A stretch of 64,000 bases of DNA from Sagittula sp. P11 (GTDB taxonomy: Bacteria; Pseudomonadota; Alphaproteobacteria; Rhodobacterales; Rhodobacteraceae): contig NZ_CP021913.1 in the NCBI RefSeq assembly GCF_002814095.1, forward strand, positions 3,974,501 through 4,038,500, in the 5' to 3' direction. Of this stretch, positions 53,019-62,740 are shown in pieces (within the stretch, counting starts at the first letter, position 1; each line of letters opens with the position of its first letter). A model generated the notes under the pieces. That model made no database searches, was not told where the DNA came from, and worked only from the letters and a program-made list of their open reading frames with translations. A program made the translations under genes and the position numbers.

Positions 53019-54261
53019 TGCGTACTCCAAAAGGGCAAAGGGAATCTAAATATTGAGGCGGCAGCCTGATCGGCCACGACACTTTAGGGCGGGTCCCCCC
53101 GGGTCAAGGGAAAAGGACCCGGTTCTCCTGATGCGCCCGCGACCCTTGCGAAAAGGTCGCGGTCGTCGTTCCGGGAACTCGTTGGTCTTGGTCCGGGCTC
53201 CTGTTGGACGCGGTAGGGAATCGTCCGTCGCCTTGGAGTGCGGGTTGAGGAACGGTGCCGCGTCCGCGAAATCGATGAACCTTCTGCATGCCAGGGCAAG
53301 GACCGTGCCTCCGCGCTGGCTACACCCTTCGGTTGTTCACGGGCTGTGTGGCCTGTGGTTTGCTGATGTGGATGCGTTACTCAATCTGTCTCTTGCCGAC
53401 GCTCTGGTCCGGAGGCGCCCGCGCGCTGCCTTCGGGTCGATCTTCACGGGGGCGGGTGCAGGATGGGACGCGGAGGCGGGATGGCAAAATGCAGCCGGGC
53501 CGGTGTTGAAGTTTATCAGTATCTTGGGTTCAAGATGGCATTTCATCCAATTTGGATAAAAGCCGACGGTTATTTTTGGCGCGTTCATTTTTCCTATTCC
53601 AAACGGCCGGCGCGACAAGTGAAAACAACCAATGGGTGAAATTAACCTTTCAATTTAGTTTTTTAGGTGTTGTAGATGTGAGTCTCGCATAGGTTGTTTC
53701 CCGCGTTTCCTCATGTGAACTGCTGACGGGCTCCAAAGGCGTCTATTGGGTGTCTCTTTTATTTCATGCAGATTGGGCGCAGCTTTGTTCTCGGTGGGGA
53801 ATGCGGCGCAAGGTTTGCGATTCACCCGTGGCTCTCCCAAGACAGGGGATTCCACATTTTGTCAGTAGGTTGAGCGAAGTCTTGTCGACATGCGACACAA
53901 CCTTGCTTGAGGGAATTATTACTGGGTTTTCCCGCATAGATTACATTAACGGATATTTCACGGAAGACTGGGGCACTCAATCTATGCTGATTTAGCAATC
54001 TTCGGTTCCCGATTTTCCTTCCGAATGATAAAGCAAAATATATATCAAAATCAATGACTTGCGGCATGATATCTGTTGCATGTTTGCTTGGGCGTCCTCC
54101 CTCCATTCCTGCATGCCCGGCGGAAGTCTTACCTCCTGAGAACAAAGGTTTTTTTGAAATAGGTCTCGATTAATTCAGAGTGTTGCCGTCGTCGTGCCGT
54201 ATTGGAACTTATGGAAAAAATCGTTGCTTCATAAATCTCATTGGTTAATCAATTGTTTCCA
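53019..54261. other. Long AT-rich divergent intergenic region between the two giant surface-protein genes
   Basis: The left half is GC-rich like the genome. From about 53,520 the composition changes: 53941-54000 has 24 G/C in 60 bases and 54001-54060 has 19 in 60. No frame has a recognisable domain or a good ribosome-binding site. Two small palindromes lie near the change point. It probably holds promoters and binding sites for both divergent genes. Confidence 0.6.
53521..53557. promoter_or_regulatory. Pair of adjacent palindromes in the divergent region
   Basis: ATCTTG-GGTT-CAAGAT (53521-53536) and ATCCAA-T-TTGGAT (53545-53557) have perfect 6-bp arms and lie eight bases apart, where the AT-rich stretch begins. 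They are candidate operators. Confidence 0.4.
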
Positions 54262-54406
54262 GCACGCGAATCCGCGTGCGCCGAAAAACGGGGGTTTCGG
54301 CCTTCCATTGAGTAAATCGAGTGCTCCGGTCAGCCGCCGGAGGGATCGCCATTTCTGGCGAGGTGTTTCGCTGTGTCAAAATTTGGCGAAATGAATTTTT
54401 GGGGAG
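54262..54406 (+). promoter_or_regulatory. Structured leader: four consecutive stem-loops before the RTX gene
   Basis: Exact arms are GCACGCG/CGCGTGC (54262-54268, 54273-54279), GCCGAAA/TTTCGGC (54280-54286, 54295-54301), CTCCGG/CCGGAG (54324-54329, 54337-54342) and TTTCGC/GCGAAA (54366-54371, 54386-54391). The last ends nine bases before the ribosome-binding site GGGGAG (54401-54406). A weak promoter TTGCTT-N16-TAATCA (54224-54251) would start the RNA just ahead of the first stem. It matches no riboswitch class I recognise. Confidence 0.5.
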
Positions 54407-54412
54407 TAAACC

Positions 54413-57400
54413 ATGCCTGCGACCATTGAACTGATCAACGCCACCAGCGGCACCACGACCTACGCGACATTGCAGGAAGCCGTGGACGCGGCGGCGAGCG
54501 GGGATACCATTGAAATCACTGGCGGCGGCGTATTGACCGAGCAGGTGATCATCGAAGGCAAGGACCTGACGATCAACGGCAACGGCGTGACCATCGAAAT
54601 GCCGTCCCCGCCGACCCTGACACTGTTTGCGGACACCTACGGCGGATCCCGTGACCGGGCCGCGGTCATCACCGTGATCGACGGCGACGTGGACATCACG
54701 GGCGTGACGGTCGACGGCGCGGGCCTGGGCAACGACATGCCCGGAACCGCCTCCACCTCGGCCACCCGGGCGCCCGATTACGAGGGCATCCTCTACGTCA
54801 ATGCCGAAGGTACCATGGACGGAGTCACCGTGACGGGCGTCCGCGATGCCTATGTCGGCGGCCAGGTCAGCGGCAACCAGCGCGGCGTCGCGGTGGTCGT
54901 GCTCAACACCGACGGCACGCCGCGCAGCGTGACCTTCCAGAACGGCACGGTCGAGGACTTCCAGAAGAATGGCTTCGTCGGTGACGGGGCAGGGCTTACC
55001 TTCTCGGTGCTGGACTCCACGGTCACGGGCGGCGGGTTCCTTGTCGGCAGCGGCGCGCAGGCGCAGAACGGCATTCAGGTCAGCGGCGGCGCGGTGGGCA
55101 TCATCGACGGCAACACGGTCGAAGAGATCGGTTACACGCGCGGCGACTGGTCGACTTCGGGTGTGCTGGCCTACGCGGCCGGCGACGGCACTGTGATCAC
55201 CAACAACACCTTCACCGGCGCGACATCCGGTGGGTCGCAAATGGCGACGACTCATATCCCGATCTACGTCTACGGCGAGACCGACAACGCCGTGGTGACG
55301 GGAAACAACTTCGATCACACCGTGTTCGGCGTCGTCTTCTCGAACAACACCGACGATCCGACCGTCTCGGGCAACACCTGGACGAACCAGTACGAATCCG
55401 TGACCGAGACGACGAACAACGCTGTCTGGACCGCGTCGCAGTACGAGATCTACGCCGGTGCCAACGACTCGGCGCTGAACGTCACGCTGGCAGACGGCGA
55501 CGACTACGTGGTCGGCACCGACTTCGGCGACACCGTCGACCTGGGCGGCGGCAACGACTATGCCGAGGGCGGCCTCGGCGCTGACACGTTGTCTGGCGGT
55601 CAGGGTCTGGACACGCTTCTCGGTGGTGACGGCGACGACGTTCTGGACGGGGAAGAGAACCCGGACAGCATCGAGGGCGGTGCGGGTGACGATCACCTGA
55701 TCGGGGGTGGCAACACCGACGTGCTGAACGGCGGGGCGGACAACGACCTGATCGAGGGCGGCATCGGCGCCGACAGCATCGACGGCGGCACCGGCAACGA
55801 CACGATCATCGCGCAGGGCTACGATTCCATCGACGGCGGTGCGGGCACCGACGTGCTGGAGATCAGCGAGTTCGCGGGTATGGACGCAGCGGCGCTGGCG
55901 CCTCTGATGGCGGCCCCGGACGTGACCGGGCTGCAGGGAGTGATGGCGGCGCAAGGCATTACGCTGACCTCCGCCTCCGTCACCGGCGGCGTGCTCAGCT
56001 ACGAGGCCTTCCTGACTTCCGATCCCACGGGCACCCAGTCGGTGACCGGCGTCGAGGTGCTGAAGGTCGCGGGCAGCGGCGGCGACACTTTCCTGGTGTT
56101 CGAGGGCATGTCGATCGCGGCGGCCATCGCGGCGGCGGACGAGGGCGACACCATCCTGCTGGGCGCGGGGACCTTCTCGCTGACAGGCGAGCTGACCATC
56201 TCCAAGGGCATCACGCTGGCGGGCGCAGGGGAAGGGGTGACCATCCTCGACCGCGACGGCTCGGGCTACGGCATCCATGTCACCACCGATGACGTCACGC
56301 TGTCGGACTTCACGCTGGACGCGTCCGGCCTGACGACGCCGGGCGGCTACGGGATCAAGGTCTCACCGGGCGGGTCGGCAACCTCGCTCAGCGGCTTCAC
56401 CGCGCAGGACGTGACCGTCTTCGGCGCCGCGCGCAGCGAGATCGACCTGAACGGCGTGGACGATTCCAGCCTGATCCGGGTCACTGCGGATGGCGGCTCC
56501 GGCGGGTCGGCGGGGGTCGGCATCGCGATGTCGGACAGCACCGGCATCCTGCTCGAGGACATCACCACGCTGAACAACAACTGGGGTTCGGTGGGGCTCT
56601 ACTCCGCGGGCCGCAGCTACGAAGCGGGCACCAGCGGGATCACCTTCGCGGGTTCCTACAGTTCGAACGAGGTCATCGGGATCTACGCCGATGAGGAGGT
56701 CGACAGCGGCAGCGGGCAGCGCACCGTCGTCGAGGACATCGATTTTTCGGGGATCTACAGCGAGGTCTTCAAGGTCCAGAACCCCGACTGGCGCAACGGA
56801 GGGGATGGCCGGGGCGAGGACTTCACCTTCTTCTTCGGCAGCCTCGAGGACGCCGAGGCCTTCGCCTTCTCACTCACGGACAACAACGGCACCGACGTCT
56901 CGGGCTCTTCGGTGATCTCCATGGCCGGCACGGCGTCGGACGTGGACGCCGAGGGCGGCGACACTTGGTACGTCTATGACGGCATGTCGATCCAGACGAT
57001 CATCGATCTGGCCAGCGCGGGCGACACGATCGTCGTCAACGCCGGCACCTACGAGGAAAACCTGACGCTCGGCAAGCAGCTGACCCTCGTCGGTCCGCAG
57101 GCGGGCGTCGGCGGTACCGACGGGGCGCGCGGCGCCGAGGCGGTGATCGCGGGCAGCGTCTCGTTCAACGGCGGCTCGGACGGCTCGACGCTCGACGGCT
57201 TCCGGGTCGAGGACGGCGCGCTGACCGGGTCGAGCCTGGTCTACGTGGGCGTCGACGGCATCACCGTCACCAACTCGGTCCTGGACGGCGACTACCCGAC
57301 CGACAGCGGCACGCGCGGCATCCTGACCGCGGGCACCGCCGACGACCTCACGGTCAGCGACAACCTCATCACCGAGGTGCGTTCGGGCATCTACTTCAAT

Positions 57401-60400
57401 GTCGGCACCGGAGCCGTCGTCACCGGCAACAGCTTCGTGGCGAACGGCAACGGCATCAACGCCGACGGCCCGCAGATGACCGACATCTCCGGCAACATCT
57501 TCGACGGCTCGGCCGGGGCGCAGATCGCGCTCGGCGCGACCGAGGACCCCTCCGACTTCGGCGGCTTCATCGGCGCGAACACCTTCCTGCCCGAGGGCAC
57601 GGGTGTCTCCATCTACCCGCTCTCCTCGCTGCCGGACGGCGCCGAGGTGCTCGGGACGGAGAACGGCGACAGCTTCCGCGGCGACATCGTCGCGAACTGG
57701 GTGAACCCGAACGAACAGTACTTCGACGGGCGGGGCGGCAACGACTCCATCCGCACCGGGGCGGGTGACGACACCGCGCTCGGCGGCGAGGGCAACGACT
57801 ACATCGACGGCGGTGCGGGCAACGACAGCCTGTCCGGCGGCGAGGGCGACGACACCATCGTGGTGGGCGCGGGCACCGACGTCATGGACGGCGGCGCAGG
57901 CACCGACCTGGTGGATGCCTCCGCCCAGACCGGGGCGGTCAGCATCGACCTCGCGGCGAACCAGCTGTCCTTCATCGTGCCAGGTACTGGCCTGGCGGCG
58001 GGTACCGGGGCGGGCCTGAACGGCCTGACCGGGTTCGAGAACATGGCGGGCGGTTCGGCGGCGGACCAGCTTCTGGGCGACGGCGGCGACAACGTGATCT
58101 TCGTCAGCGCCGGCGACGACCAGATCGACGGTCGTGCCGGGACCGACACCTACGATCTCTCTGCCGACGACGGCGGCGTGACCGTGGATCTCGCGGCGGG
58201 CACCTCCGCCAAGAGCATCGGGGGCAACGACTCCATCTCGGGCATCGAGAACGTGATCACCGGCGACGGTGACGACGATGTGACCGGCGATGCCTCGGCC
58301 AACCTGCTGGAGACCGGTGACGGTGCCGACACCGTCGACGGCGGCGAAGGCAGCGACAGCATCGACGGCGGCATGGGCGACGACGAGATCACCGGCGGGG
58401 CCGGGGACGACAGCATCACCGGCGGCGCGGGCACCGACACGGCGGTGATCGGCGACGACTTCGCGGGAGCCACCTTTGCGCAGGACGGCACCAGTGTCAC
58501 GGTGGTCAGCGCCGACGGCACCGACGTGCTGACCGGGGTCGAACTGCTGGAATTCGACGACGTGACCGTGGGCGCCATCCTCGGCGACGACGGCAACGCG
58601 ACGGACGAGGACACGGCGGTTACGGGCAACGTGCTGGCCAACGACTTCGACATCGACTTCGAGGGGCTGACGGTGATCGAGGGCAACGGCCAGGCGCTTT
58701 TGGGCGGCACGCTGACCTTCACCACGGCAAACGGCGCCTCGGTGACTCTGAACGACGACGGCAGCTACAGCTATGACCCAAGCGGCGCTTTCGACGCGCT
58801 GAACGAAGGCGAGGCCGGGACCGACAGCTTCACCTACACGGTGGAGGAGGACGACGGCACCACGGCGACCGCCACGGTGACCATCGACCTGACGGGCGTG
58901 AATGACGCGCCGGTCATGGTGGACGGCAGCGGTGCCGCGGACGAGGACGGCACGGCCATCGTGGTCGACCTTTCGGCGCTCGGCTCCGACGCCGATGCCG
59001 AGAACGACGGCAGCGACCTGACCTACACCATCACCACGGCGCCGGGCGCGGGCGAAGGGTCGGCGGAGATCACGGGCAGCAGCCTGACCTACGATCCGGG
59101 CAGCGACTTCCAGGGGCTGGCCGCGGGCGAGGAAGCCTTCGTCACCATCGGCGTGACCGCGACGGACGCACAGACCGCCACCTCGAACGAGGGGACGATC
59201 ACCATCACCGTCACCGGCACGAACGACGACCCGACGCTGACGGCGGGGGCCTTCTCGGTCTCCGAGGACAGCGGCGCGACCAGCTTCGACCTGAGCGGGC
59301 TGGCCGATGACATCGACAGCGACAACGACGGCGCCGACCTGACGTACTCCGTCATCAGCGGGCCGGGCGTGATCGTCAACGGCACGGAGCTGAGCTTCGA
59401 CACCGCGGGCGGCTACGAGTACCTCGACGACGGCGAGACCGAAGAGGTCACGATCCGCGTACAGGTCGAGGATGCCCATGGCGCCACGGCGGAGGCCGAC
59501 ATGGTGGTCACTGTCACCGGCGTCAACGACGCGCCGGAGAGCGGCCCGACGACCGCAGACGTGGTGGAGGCCAACGGTGCCACCGCGACGGTGGATGCGG
59601 CGACGCTGCTGTCGGAGGCCACGGATGTCGACGGCGACACGTTGAGCGTGGTCGCGGCCTCCGTGACACAGGACGCGGGTTCCAGCGACCGCGACCTGGG
59701 CGGGGCCTTCACCGTGGGGGCGGACGGGGCGATCAGCTTCGACCTCGACCTCTTCGATGACCTCGACGAGAACGACGTGGAGACCCTGACCTTCACCTAC
59801 GACATCACCGACGGTGACGAGACGGTCTCGACCTCGGTCGTGGTCACGGTCACCGGCACCAACGACGACCCGGTGGTGACGGCGCAGACGGAAAACGACA
59901 CGCCCGACATCGGCGAGGACGCGGGCCTCACCACGGTGGTCGACCTTGCGACGATCACCACCGACGTGGACGGCAACGACCTGCCGGCGGACCTGACGTA
60001 CACGCTCGACCCGGGCTATACGGGCGGCGGGGTGTTCTCGCTCGACGGCACGGTGCTGGAGTTCGACCCGAACGGCGACTTCGACGCGCTCGACGTGGAT
60101 GACGAGGGCTTTGTCACCATCGCGGTGACGGCGACCGACGCGCAGGGTGGCAGCCATACGGCCAACATCTCCTTGCGGGTGACGGGCGAGAACGACGCGC
60201 CCGAGTTCACCGGCATCGGCGACGCCAGCCCGCCGATCGTCCCCGAGGACGGCCCGGGCTTCCTGATCGTCGACCTTGCCGACATCACCACCGATGCGGA
60301 CGGCGACGACCTGCCGGCGGACCTGACCTACTCCTTCGATGCGGGCTACGCCGGAGGCGGCACGTTCTCCCTCGTCGGGACCGAACTGTGGTTCGATCCG

Positions 60401-62590
60401 GACGGCGACTTCGAGTACCTCGATGACCCGTTCGACCGCGAGGAGGTGACCATCGGCGTGACCGTCGAGGACGCGCAGGGCGGCAGCAACTCGGTCGACA
60501 TCACCTTCGAGGTGGCGGGCGCCGAGGACGATCCGGTGCTTGCCGGGATCGTGGGCATCGCGGCCTCGGTGTCGGAGGACGCCTCCGCTGCGACCACCGT
60601 GGCCGACCTCGCGGCACTGGCCACGGACGCGGATGCTGACGCGGTGCTCAGCTTCTCGCTGGGCAGCTACGCCGGACCGGGCAGCTTCGCCCTCGACGGG
60701 ACCGACCTGACCTTCGATCCGGCGGGCGGCTTCGAGTACCTGGCCGACGGCGAGACCGCGCAGGCCAGCATCGAGGTCACCGTGACCGACGAGGAAGGCA
60801 ACTCCGATACCGCCACCTACACGGTGGAGATCACCGGCGCGGACGATCCCGTCCTGGTCTCCGGCCCGGTGTCGGAGAGCGTCTCCGAGGACGACGGTAC
60901 AGTCACCATCGACGCGGCGGCGCTGCTGGCCAACGCCTCCACCGCGGACACGTCGGACGAACTGTCGATCCAGAACCTGGTGCGGACCGACGGCGGCCGC
61001 GCGATCCCGGGCATCACCATCAGCGACACGGGCGGCATCAGCTTCGATGCCGGTGCGTTCAACGATCTGGCCGATGGCGAGAGCGAGGTGCTGACCTTCA
61101 CCTACGACGTGTCCGACGGTGTCGGCGCGCCGGTGTCGAGCTCCGTGTCGGTCACGGTGAACGGGGCCAACGACGCGCCGGCGATCTTCGATCTCGGCTC
61201 GTTCATCAACTCCGACAACAACTGGACGACCACCGCCTCCGAGACCTCGATCACCGAGGACACGGCGACCGGCTACAGCGGCAACGCCATCGTGGTGTTC
61301 GAGGACGTGGACACCACCGACACCGCCTCCGTCTCGGTCAGCTTCTCGCTGAGCGGCGATGCGGCGGAGCTGGCCACGCCGACGCAGCTCATGCTGCTGG
61401 AATCGGCGCTGCAGCCGACCGGCGCCACGAGCGGCCTGCACTCTGGGGGGCTGTTGAACGTGCCCTTCAGCTTCGGCCTGTCGAACGCGGTGTTGGGCTT
61501 CCTCAGCGCGGGCGACACGGCGGTCGGCACCTGGACGGTGACGGTGAGCGACGGGCTGGCCACGGACAGCTACGACTTCGTCGTCGACCTGATCGGTGCC
61601 AATGATCCGGTCACCGCGGTGGATGACGCCGTGACGGTGGACGAGGACGAGGCGATCGACCTGACGGCGCTGGTGCTCGGAAACGACACCGACCTCGACC
61701 CGGCCGACGTGCTCTCCGTCTCGGCGATCAACACCACCGGCACGGCGGGCACCGTCTCGCTGGTTGGCGGGGTCCTGACCTACAACGCGAATGGCGCCTT
61801 CGACTACCTCGAGGCCGGCGAGACCGCGACCGACACCTTCACCTACACGGTGTCGGACGGTAACGGCGGCACCGACACGGCAACGGTCACCGTCACCGTC
61901 GACGGCAAGACCTCGACCATCAACGGGACTGAGGGCGCCGACAGCCTCACCGGCACCGAGGGCAACGACATCATGAACGGCCTTGCCGGGGATGATACGC
62001 TGCTCGGCGGGTCCGGCGACGACACCATGGACGGCGGCGACGGCAAGGACCTGATGCGCGGTCAGAACGGCAACGACCAGATCAACGGGGGCGACCAGAC
62101 CGACATCATCTACGGCGGCAACCAGGACGATGTGCTGTATGGCAACGGCGGCGACGACTTCGTCTTCGGCCAGGCGGGCAACGACTCCATGTGGGGCGGT
62201 GACGGCCACGATGTCCTGAACGGCATCAACGGCGACGACGAGATGTTCGGCGAGGCCGGCAACGACAGCCTGTACGGCGGCGGCGGCGACGACATGCTCA
62301 ACGGCGGAGACGGCGACGACACCCTCGACGGCCAGTGGCGGAACGATGTGCTCACCGGCGGAGCAGGGGCGGACTGCTTCAAGTTCACCACCGCGGGTGA
62401 CATGGACACCATCACCGACTTCGAGGATGGCATCGATGTGCTGGACTTCTCTGCCGACGGGTTGGGCTTCGCCGACTTCACCGTGGCGGAGTATGGCGGC
62501 GGCGCAGGCACGGTGCTGACCGGCGGCGGCTACACCGTCTTCCTCGAAGGCATCGACACCATCGATATCGATAGCGGCGACTTCGTCTGA
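54413..62590 (+). CDS. Giant RTX protein with beta-helix, cadherin-like repeats and type I secretion signal
   Basis: The product has 2,725 residues and no signal peptide. Residues 1-360 and about 560-1,080 are right-handed beta-helix domains (YATLQEAVDAAASGDTIEI; MSIQTIIDLASAGDTIVVNA). RTX calcium-binding nonapeptides (GGxGxDxLxGG) occur at about 361-467, 1,101-1,171, 1,302-1,343 and 2,500-2,660. Residues about 1,393-2,496 hold eight or nine cadherin/VCBS-like repeats ending in TGVNDAP, TGTNDDP or similar. The C terminus (DTITDFEDGIDVLDFS, then EGIDTIDIDSGDFV) is a typical type I secretion signal. It should be exported in one step and fold with Ca2+. No ABC exporter, membrane fusion protein or TolC gene is nearby. 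One cysteine, residue 2,655 (GADCFKF), replaces the usual Thr. Confidence 0.9.
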   Translation: MPATIELINATSGTTTYATLQEAVDAAASGDTIEITGGGVLTEQVIIEGKDLTINGNGVTIEMPSPPTLTLFADTYGGSRDRAAVITVIDGDVDITGVTVDGAGLGNDMPGTASTSATRAPDYEGILYVNAEGTMDGVTVTGVRDAYVGGQVSGNQRGVAVVVLNTDGTPRSVTFQNGTVEDFQKNGFVGDGAGLTFSVLDSTVTGGGFLVGSGAQAQNGIQVSGGAVGIIDGNTVEEIGYTRGDWSTSGVLAYAAGDGTVITNNTFTGATSGGSQMATTHIPIYVYGETDNAVVTGNNFDHTVFGVVFSNNTDDPTVSGNTWTNQYESVTETTNNAVWTASQYEIYAGANDSALNVTLADGDDYVVGTDFGDTVDLGGGNDYAEGGLGADTLSGGQGLDTLLGGDGDDVLDGEENPDSIEGGAGDDHLIGGGNTDVLNGGADNDLIEGGIGADSIDGGTGNDTIIAQGYDSIDGGAGTDVLEISEFAGMDAAALAPLMAAPDVTGLQGVMAAQGITLTSASVTGGVLSYEAFLTSDPTGTQSVTGVEVLKVAGSGGDTFLVFEGMSIAAAIAAADEGDTILLGAGTFSLTGELTISKGITLAGAGEGVTILDRDGSGYGIHVTTDDVTLSDFTLDASGLTTPGGYGIKVSPGGSATSLSGFTAQDVTVFGAARSEIDLNGVDDSSLIRVTADGGSGGSAGVGIAMSDSTGILLEDITTLNNNWGSVGLYSAGRSYEAGTSGITFAGSYSSNEVIGIYADEEVDSGSGQRTVVEDIDFSGIYSEVFKVQNPDWRNGGDGRGEDFTFFFGSLEDAEAFAFSLTDNNGTDVSGSSVISMAGTASDVDAEGGDTWYVYDGMSIQTIIDLASAGDTIVVNAGTYEENLTLGKQLTLVGPQAGVGGTDGARGAEAVIAGSVSFNGGSDGSTLDGFRVEDGALTGSSLVYVGVDGITVTNSVLDGDYPTDSGTRGILTAGTADDLTVSDNLITEVRSGIYFNVGTGAVVTGNSFVANGNGINADGPQMTDISGNIFDGSAGAQIALGATEDPSDFGGFIGANTFLPEGTGVSIYPLSSLPDGAEVLGTENGDSFRGDIVANWVNPNEQYFDGRGGNDSIRTGAGDDTALGGEGNDYIDGGAGNDSLSGGEGDDTIVVGAGTDVMDGGAGTDLVDASAQTGAVSIDLAANQLSFIVPGTGLAAGTGAGLNGLTGFENMAGGSAADQLLGDGGDNVIFVSAGDDQIDGRAGTDTYDLSADDGGVTVDLAAGTSAKSIGGNDSISGIENVITGDGDDDVTGDASANLLETGDGADTVDGGEGSDSIDGGMGDDEITGGAGDDSITGGAGTDTAVIGDDFAGATFAQDGTSVTVVSADGTDVLTGVELLEFDDVTVGAILGDDGNATDEDTAVTGNVLANDFDIDFEGLTVIEGNGQALLGGTLTFTTANGASVTLNDDGSYSYDPSGAFDALNEGEAGTDSFTYTVEEDDGTTATATVTIDLTGVNDAPVMVDGSGAADEDGTAIVVDLSALGSDADAENDGSDLTYTITTAPGAGEGSAEITGSSLTYDPGSDFQGLAAGEEAFVTIGVTATDAQTATSNEGTITITVTGTNDDPTLTAGAFSVSEDSGATSFDLSGLADDIDSDNDGADLTYSVISGPGVIVNGTELSFDTAGGYEYLDDGETEEVTIRVQVEDAHGATAEADMVVTVTGVNDAPESGPTTADVVEANGATATVDAATLLSEATDVDGDTLSVVAASVTQDAGSSDRDLGGAFTVGADGAISFDLDLFDDLDENDVETLTFTYDITDGDETVSTSVVVTVTGTNDDPVVTAQTENDTPDIGEDAGLTTVVDLATITTDVDGNDLPADLTYTLDPGYTGGGVFSLDGTVLEFDPNGDFDALDVDDEGFVTIAVTATDAQGGSHTANISLRVTGENDAPEFTGIGDASPPIVPEDGPGFLIVDLADITTDADGDDLPADLTYSFDAGYAGGGTFSLVGTELWFDPDGDFEYLDDPFDREEVTIGVTVEDAQGGSNSVDITFEVAGAEDDPVLAGIVGIAASVSEDASAATTVADLAALATDADADAVLSFSLGSYAGPGSFALDGTDLTFDPAGGFEYLADGETAQASIEVTVTDEEGNSDTATYTVEITGADDPVLVSGPVSESVSEDDGTVTIDAAALLANASTADTSDELSIQNLVRTDGGRAIPGITISDTGGISFDAGAFNDLADGESEVLTFTYDVSDGVGAPVSSSVSVTVNGANDAPAIFDLGSFINSDNNWTTTASETSITEDTATGYSGNAIVVFEDVDTTDTASVSVSFSLSGDAAELATPTQLMLLESALQPTGATSGLHSGGLLNVPFSFGLSNAVLGFLSAGDTAVGTWTVTVSDGLATDSYDFVVDLIGANDPVTAVDDAVTVDEDEAIDLTALVLGNDTDLDPADVLSVSAINTTGTAGTVSLVGGVLTYNANGAFDYLEAGETATDTFTYTVSDGNGGTDTATVTVTVDGKTSTINGTEGADSLTGTEGNDIMNGLAGDDTLLGGSGDDTMDGGDGKDLMRGQNGNDQINGGDQTDIIYGGNQDDVLYGNGGDDFVFGQAGNDSMWGGDGHDVLNGINGDDEMFGEAGNDSLYGGGGDDMLNGGDGDDTLDGQWRNDVLTGGAGADCFKFTTAGDMDTITDFEDGIDVLDFSADGLGFADFTVAEYGGGAGTVLTGGGYTVFLEGIDTIDIDSGDFV

Positions 62591-62616
62591 CAGGGAGCCC
62601 CGGTCTGAAAATGAAG

Positions 62617-62650
62617 CCGCCCCCTGCATTGTGCGGGGGGCGGTTTTTCC
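62617..62650 (+). terminator. Rho-independent terminator of the RTX gene
   Basis: CCGCCCCC (62617-62624) and GGGGGCGG (62636-62643) form a perfect stem with an 11-base loop, followed by TTTTT (62644-62648). It starts 27 bases after the stop codon. Confidence 0.88.
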
Positions 62651-62740
62651 TGGTAGGAGGGGTTCGTGTCGCCGCGGAGGATGCGCGTGTAACGCGCTGA
62701 CCTGAATGGGTTTTCCCGGGGTGCGGGCGGCGCGCGCGGT

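Noticed and set aside
44685-53069. Very long plus-strand open frame opposite the autotransporter
   Set aside because: It has no ribosome-binding site, signal or known domain. The minus-strand product has a signal peptide, repeats and a beta-barrel ending in Phe, so the plus-strand frame is a shadow.
53053-53559. 168-codon plus-strand frame beginning near the autotransporter start
   Set aside because: Arg/Gly/Pro-rich translation typical of shadow frames in GC-rich DNA; no start signal.
53750-53995. 81-codon plus-strand frame in the AT-rich gap
   Set aside because: No ribosome-binding site, no recognisable domain, and codon use unlike the neighbouring genes. An unknown small gene cannot be excluded.
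56870-62629. Minus-strand 1,919-codon frame opposite the RTX gene
   Set aside because: The translation is Arg/Val/Asp-rich low complexity. The plus-strand reading has clear RTX and cadherin-like repeats and a type I signal.
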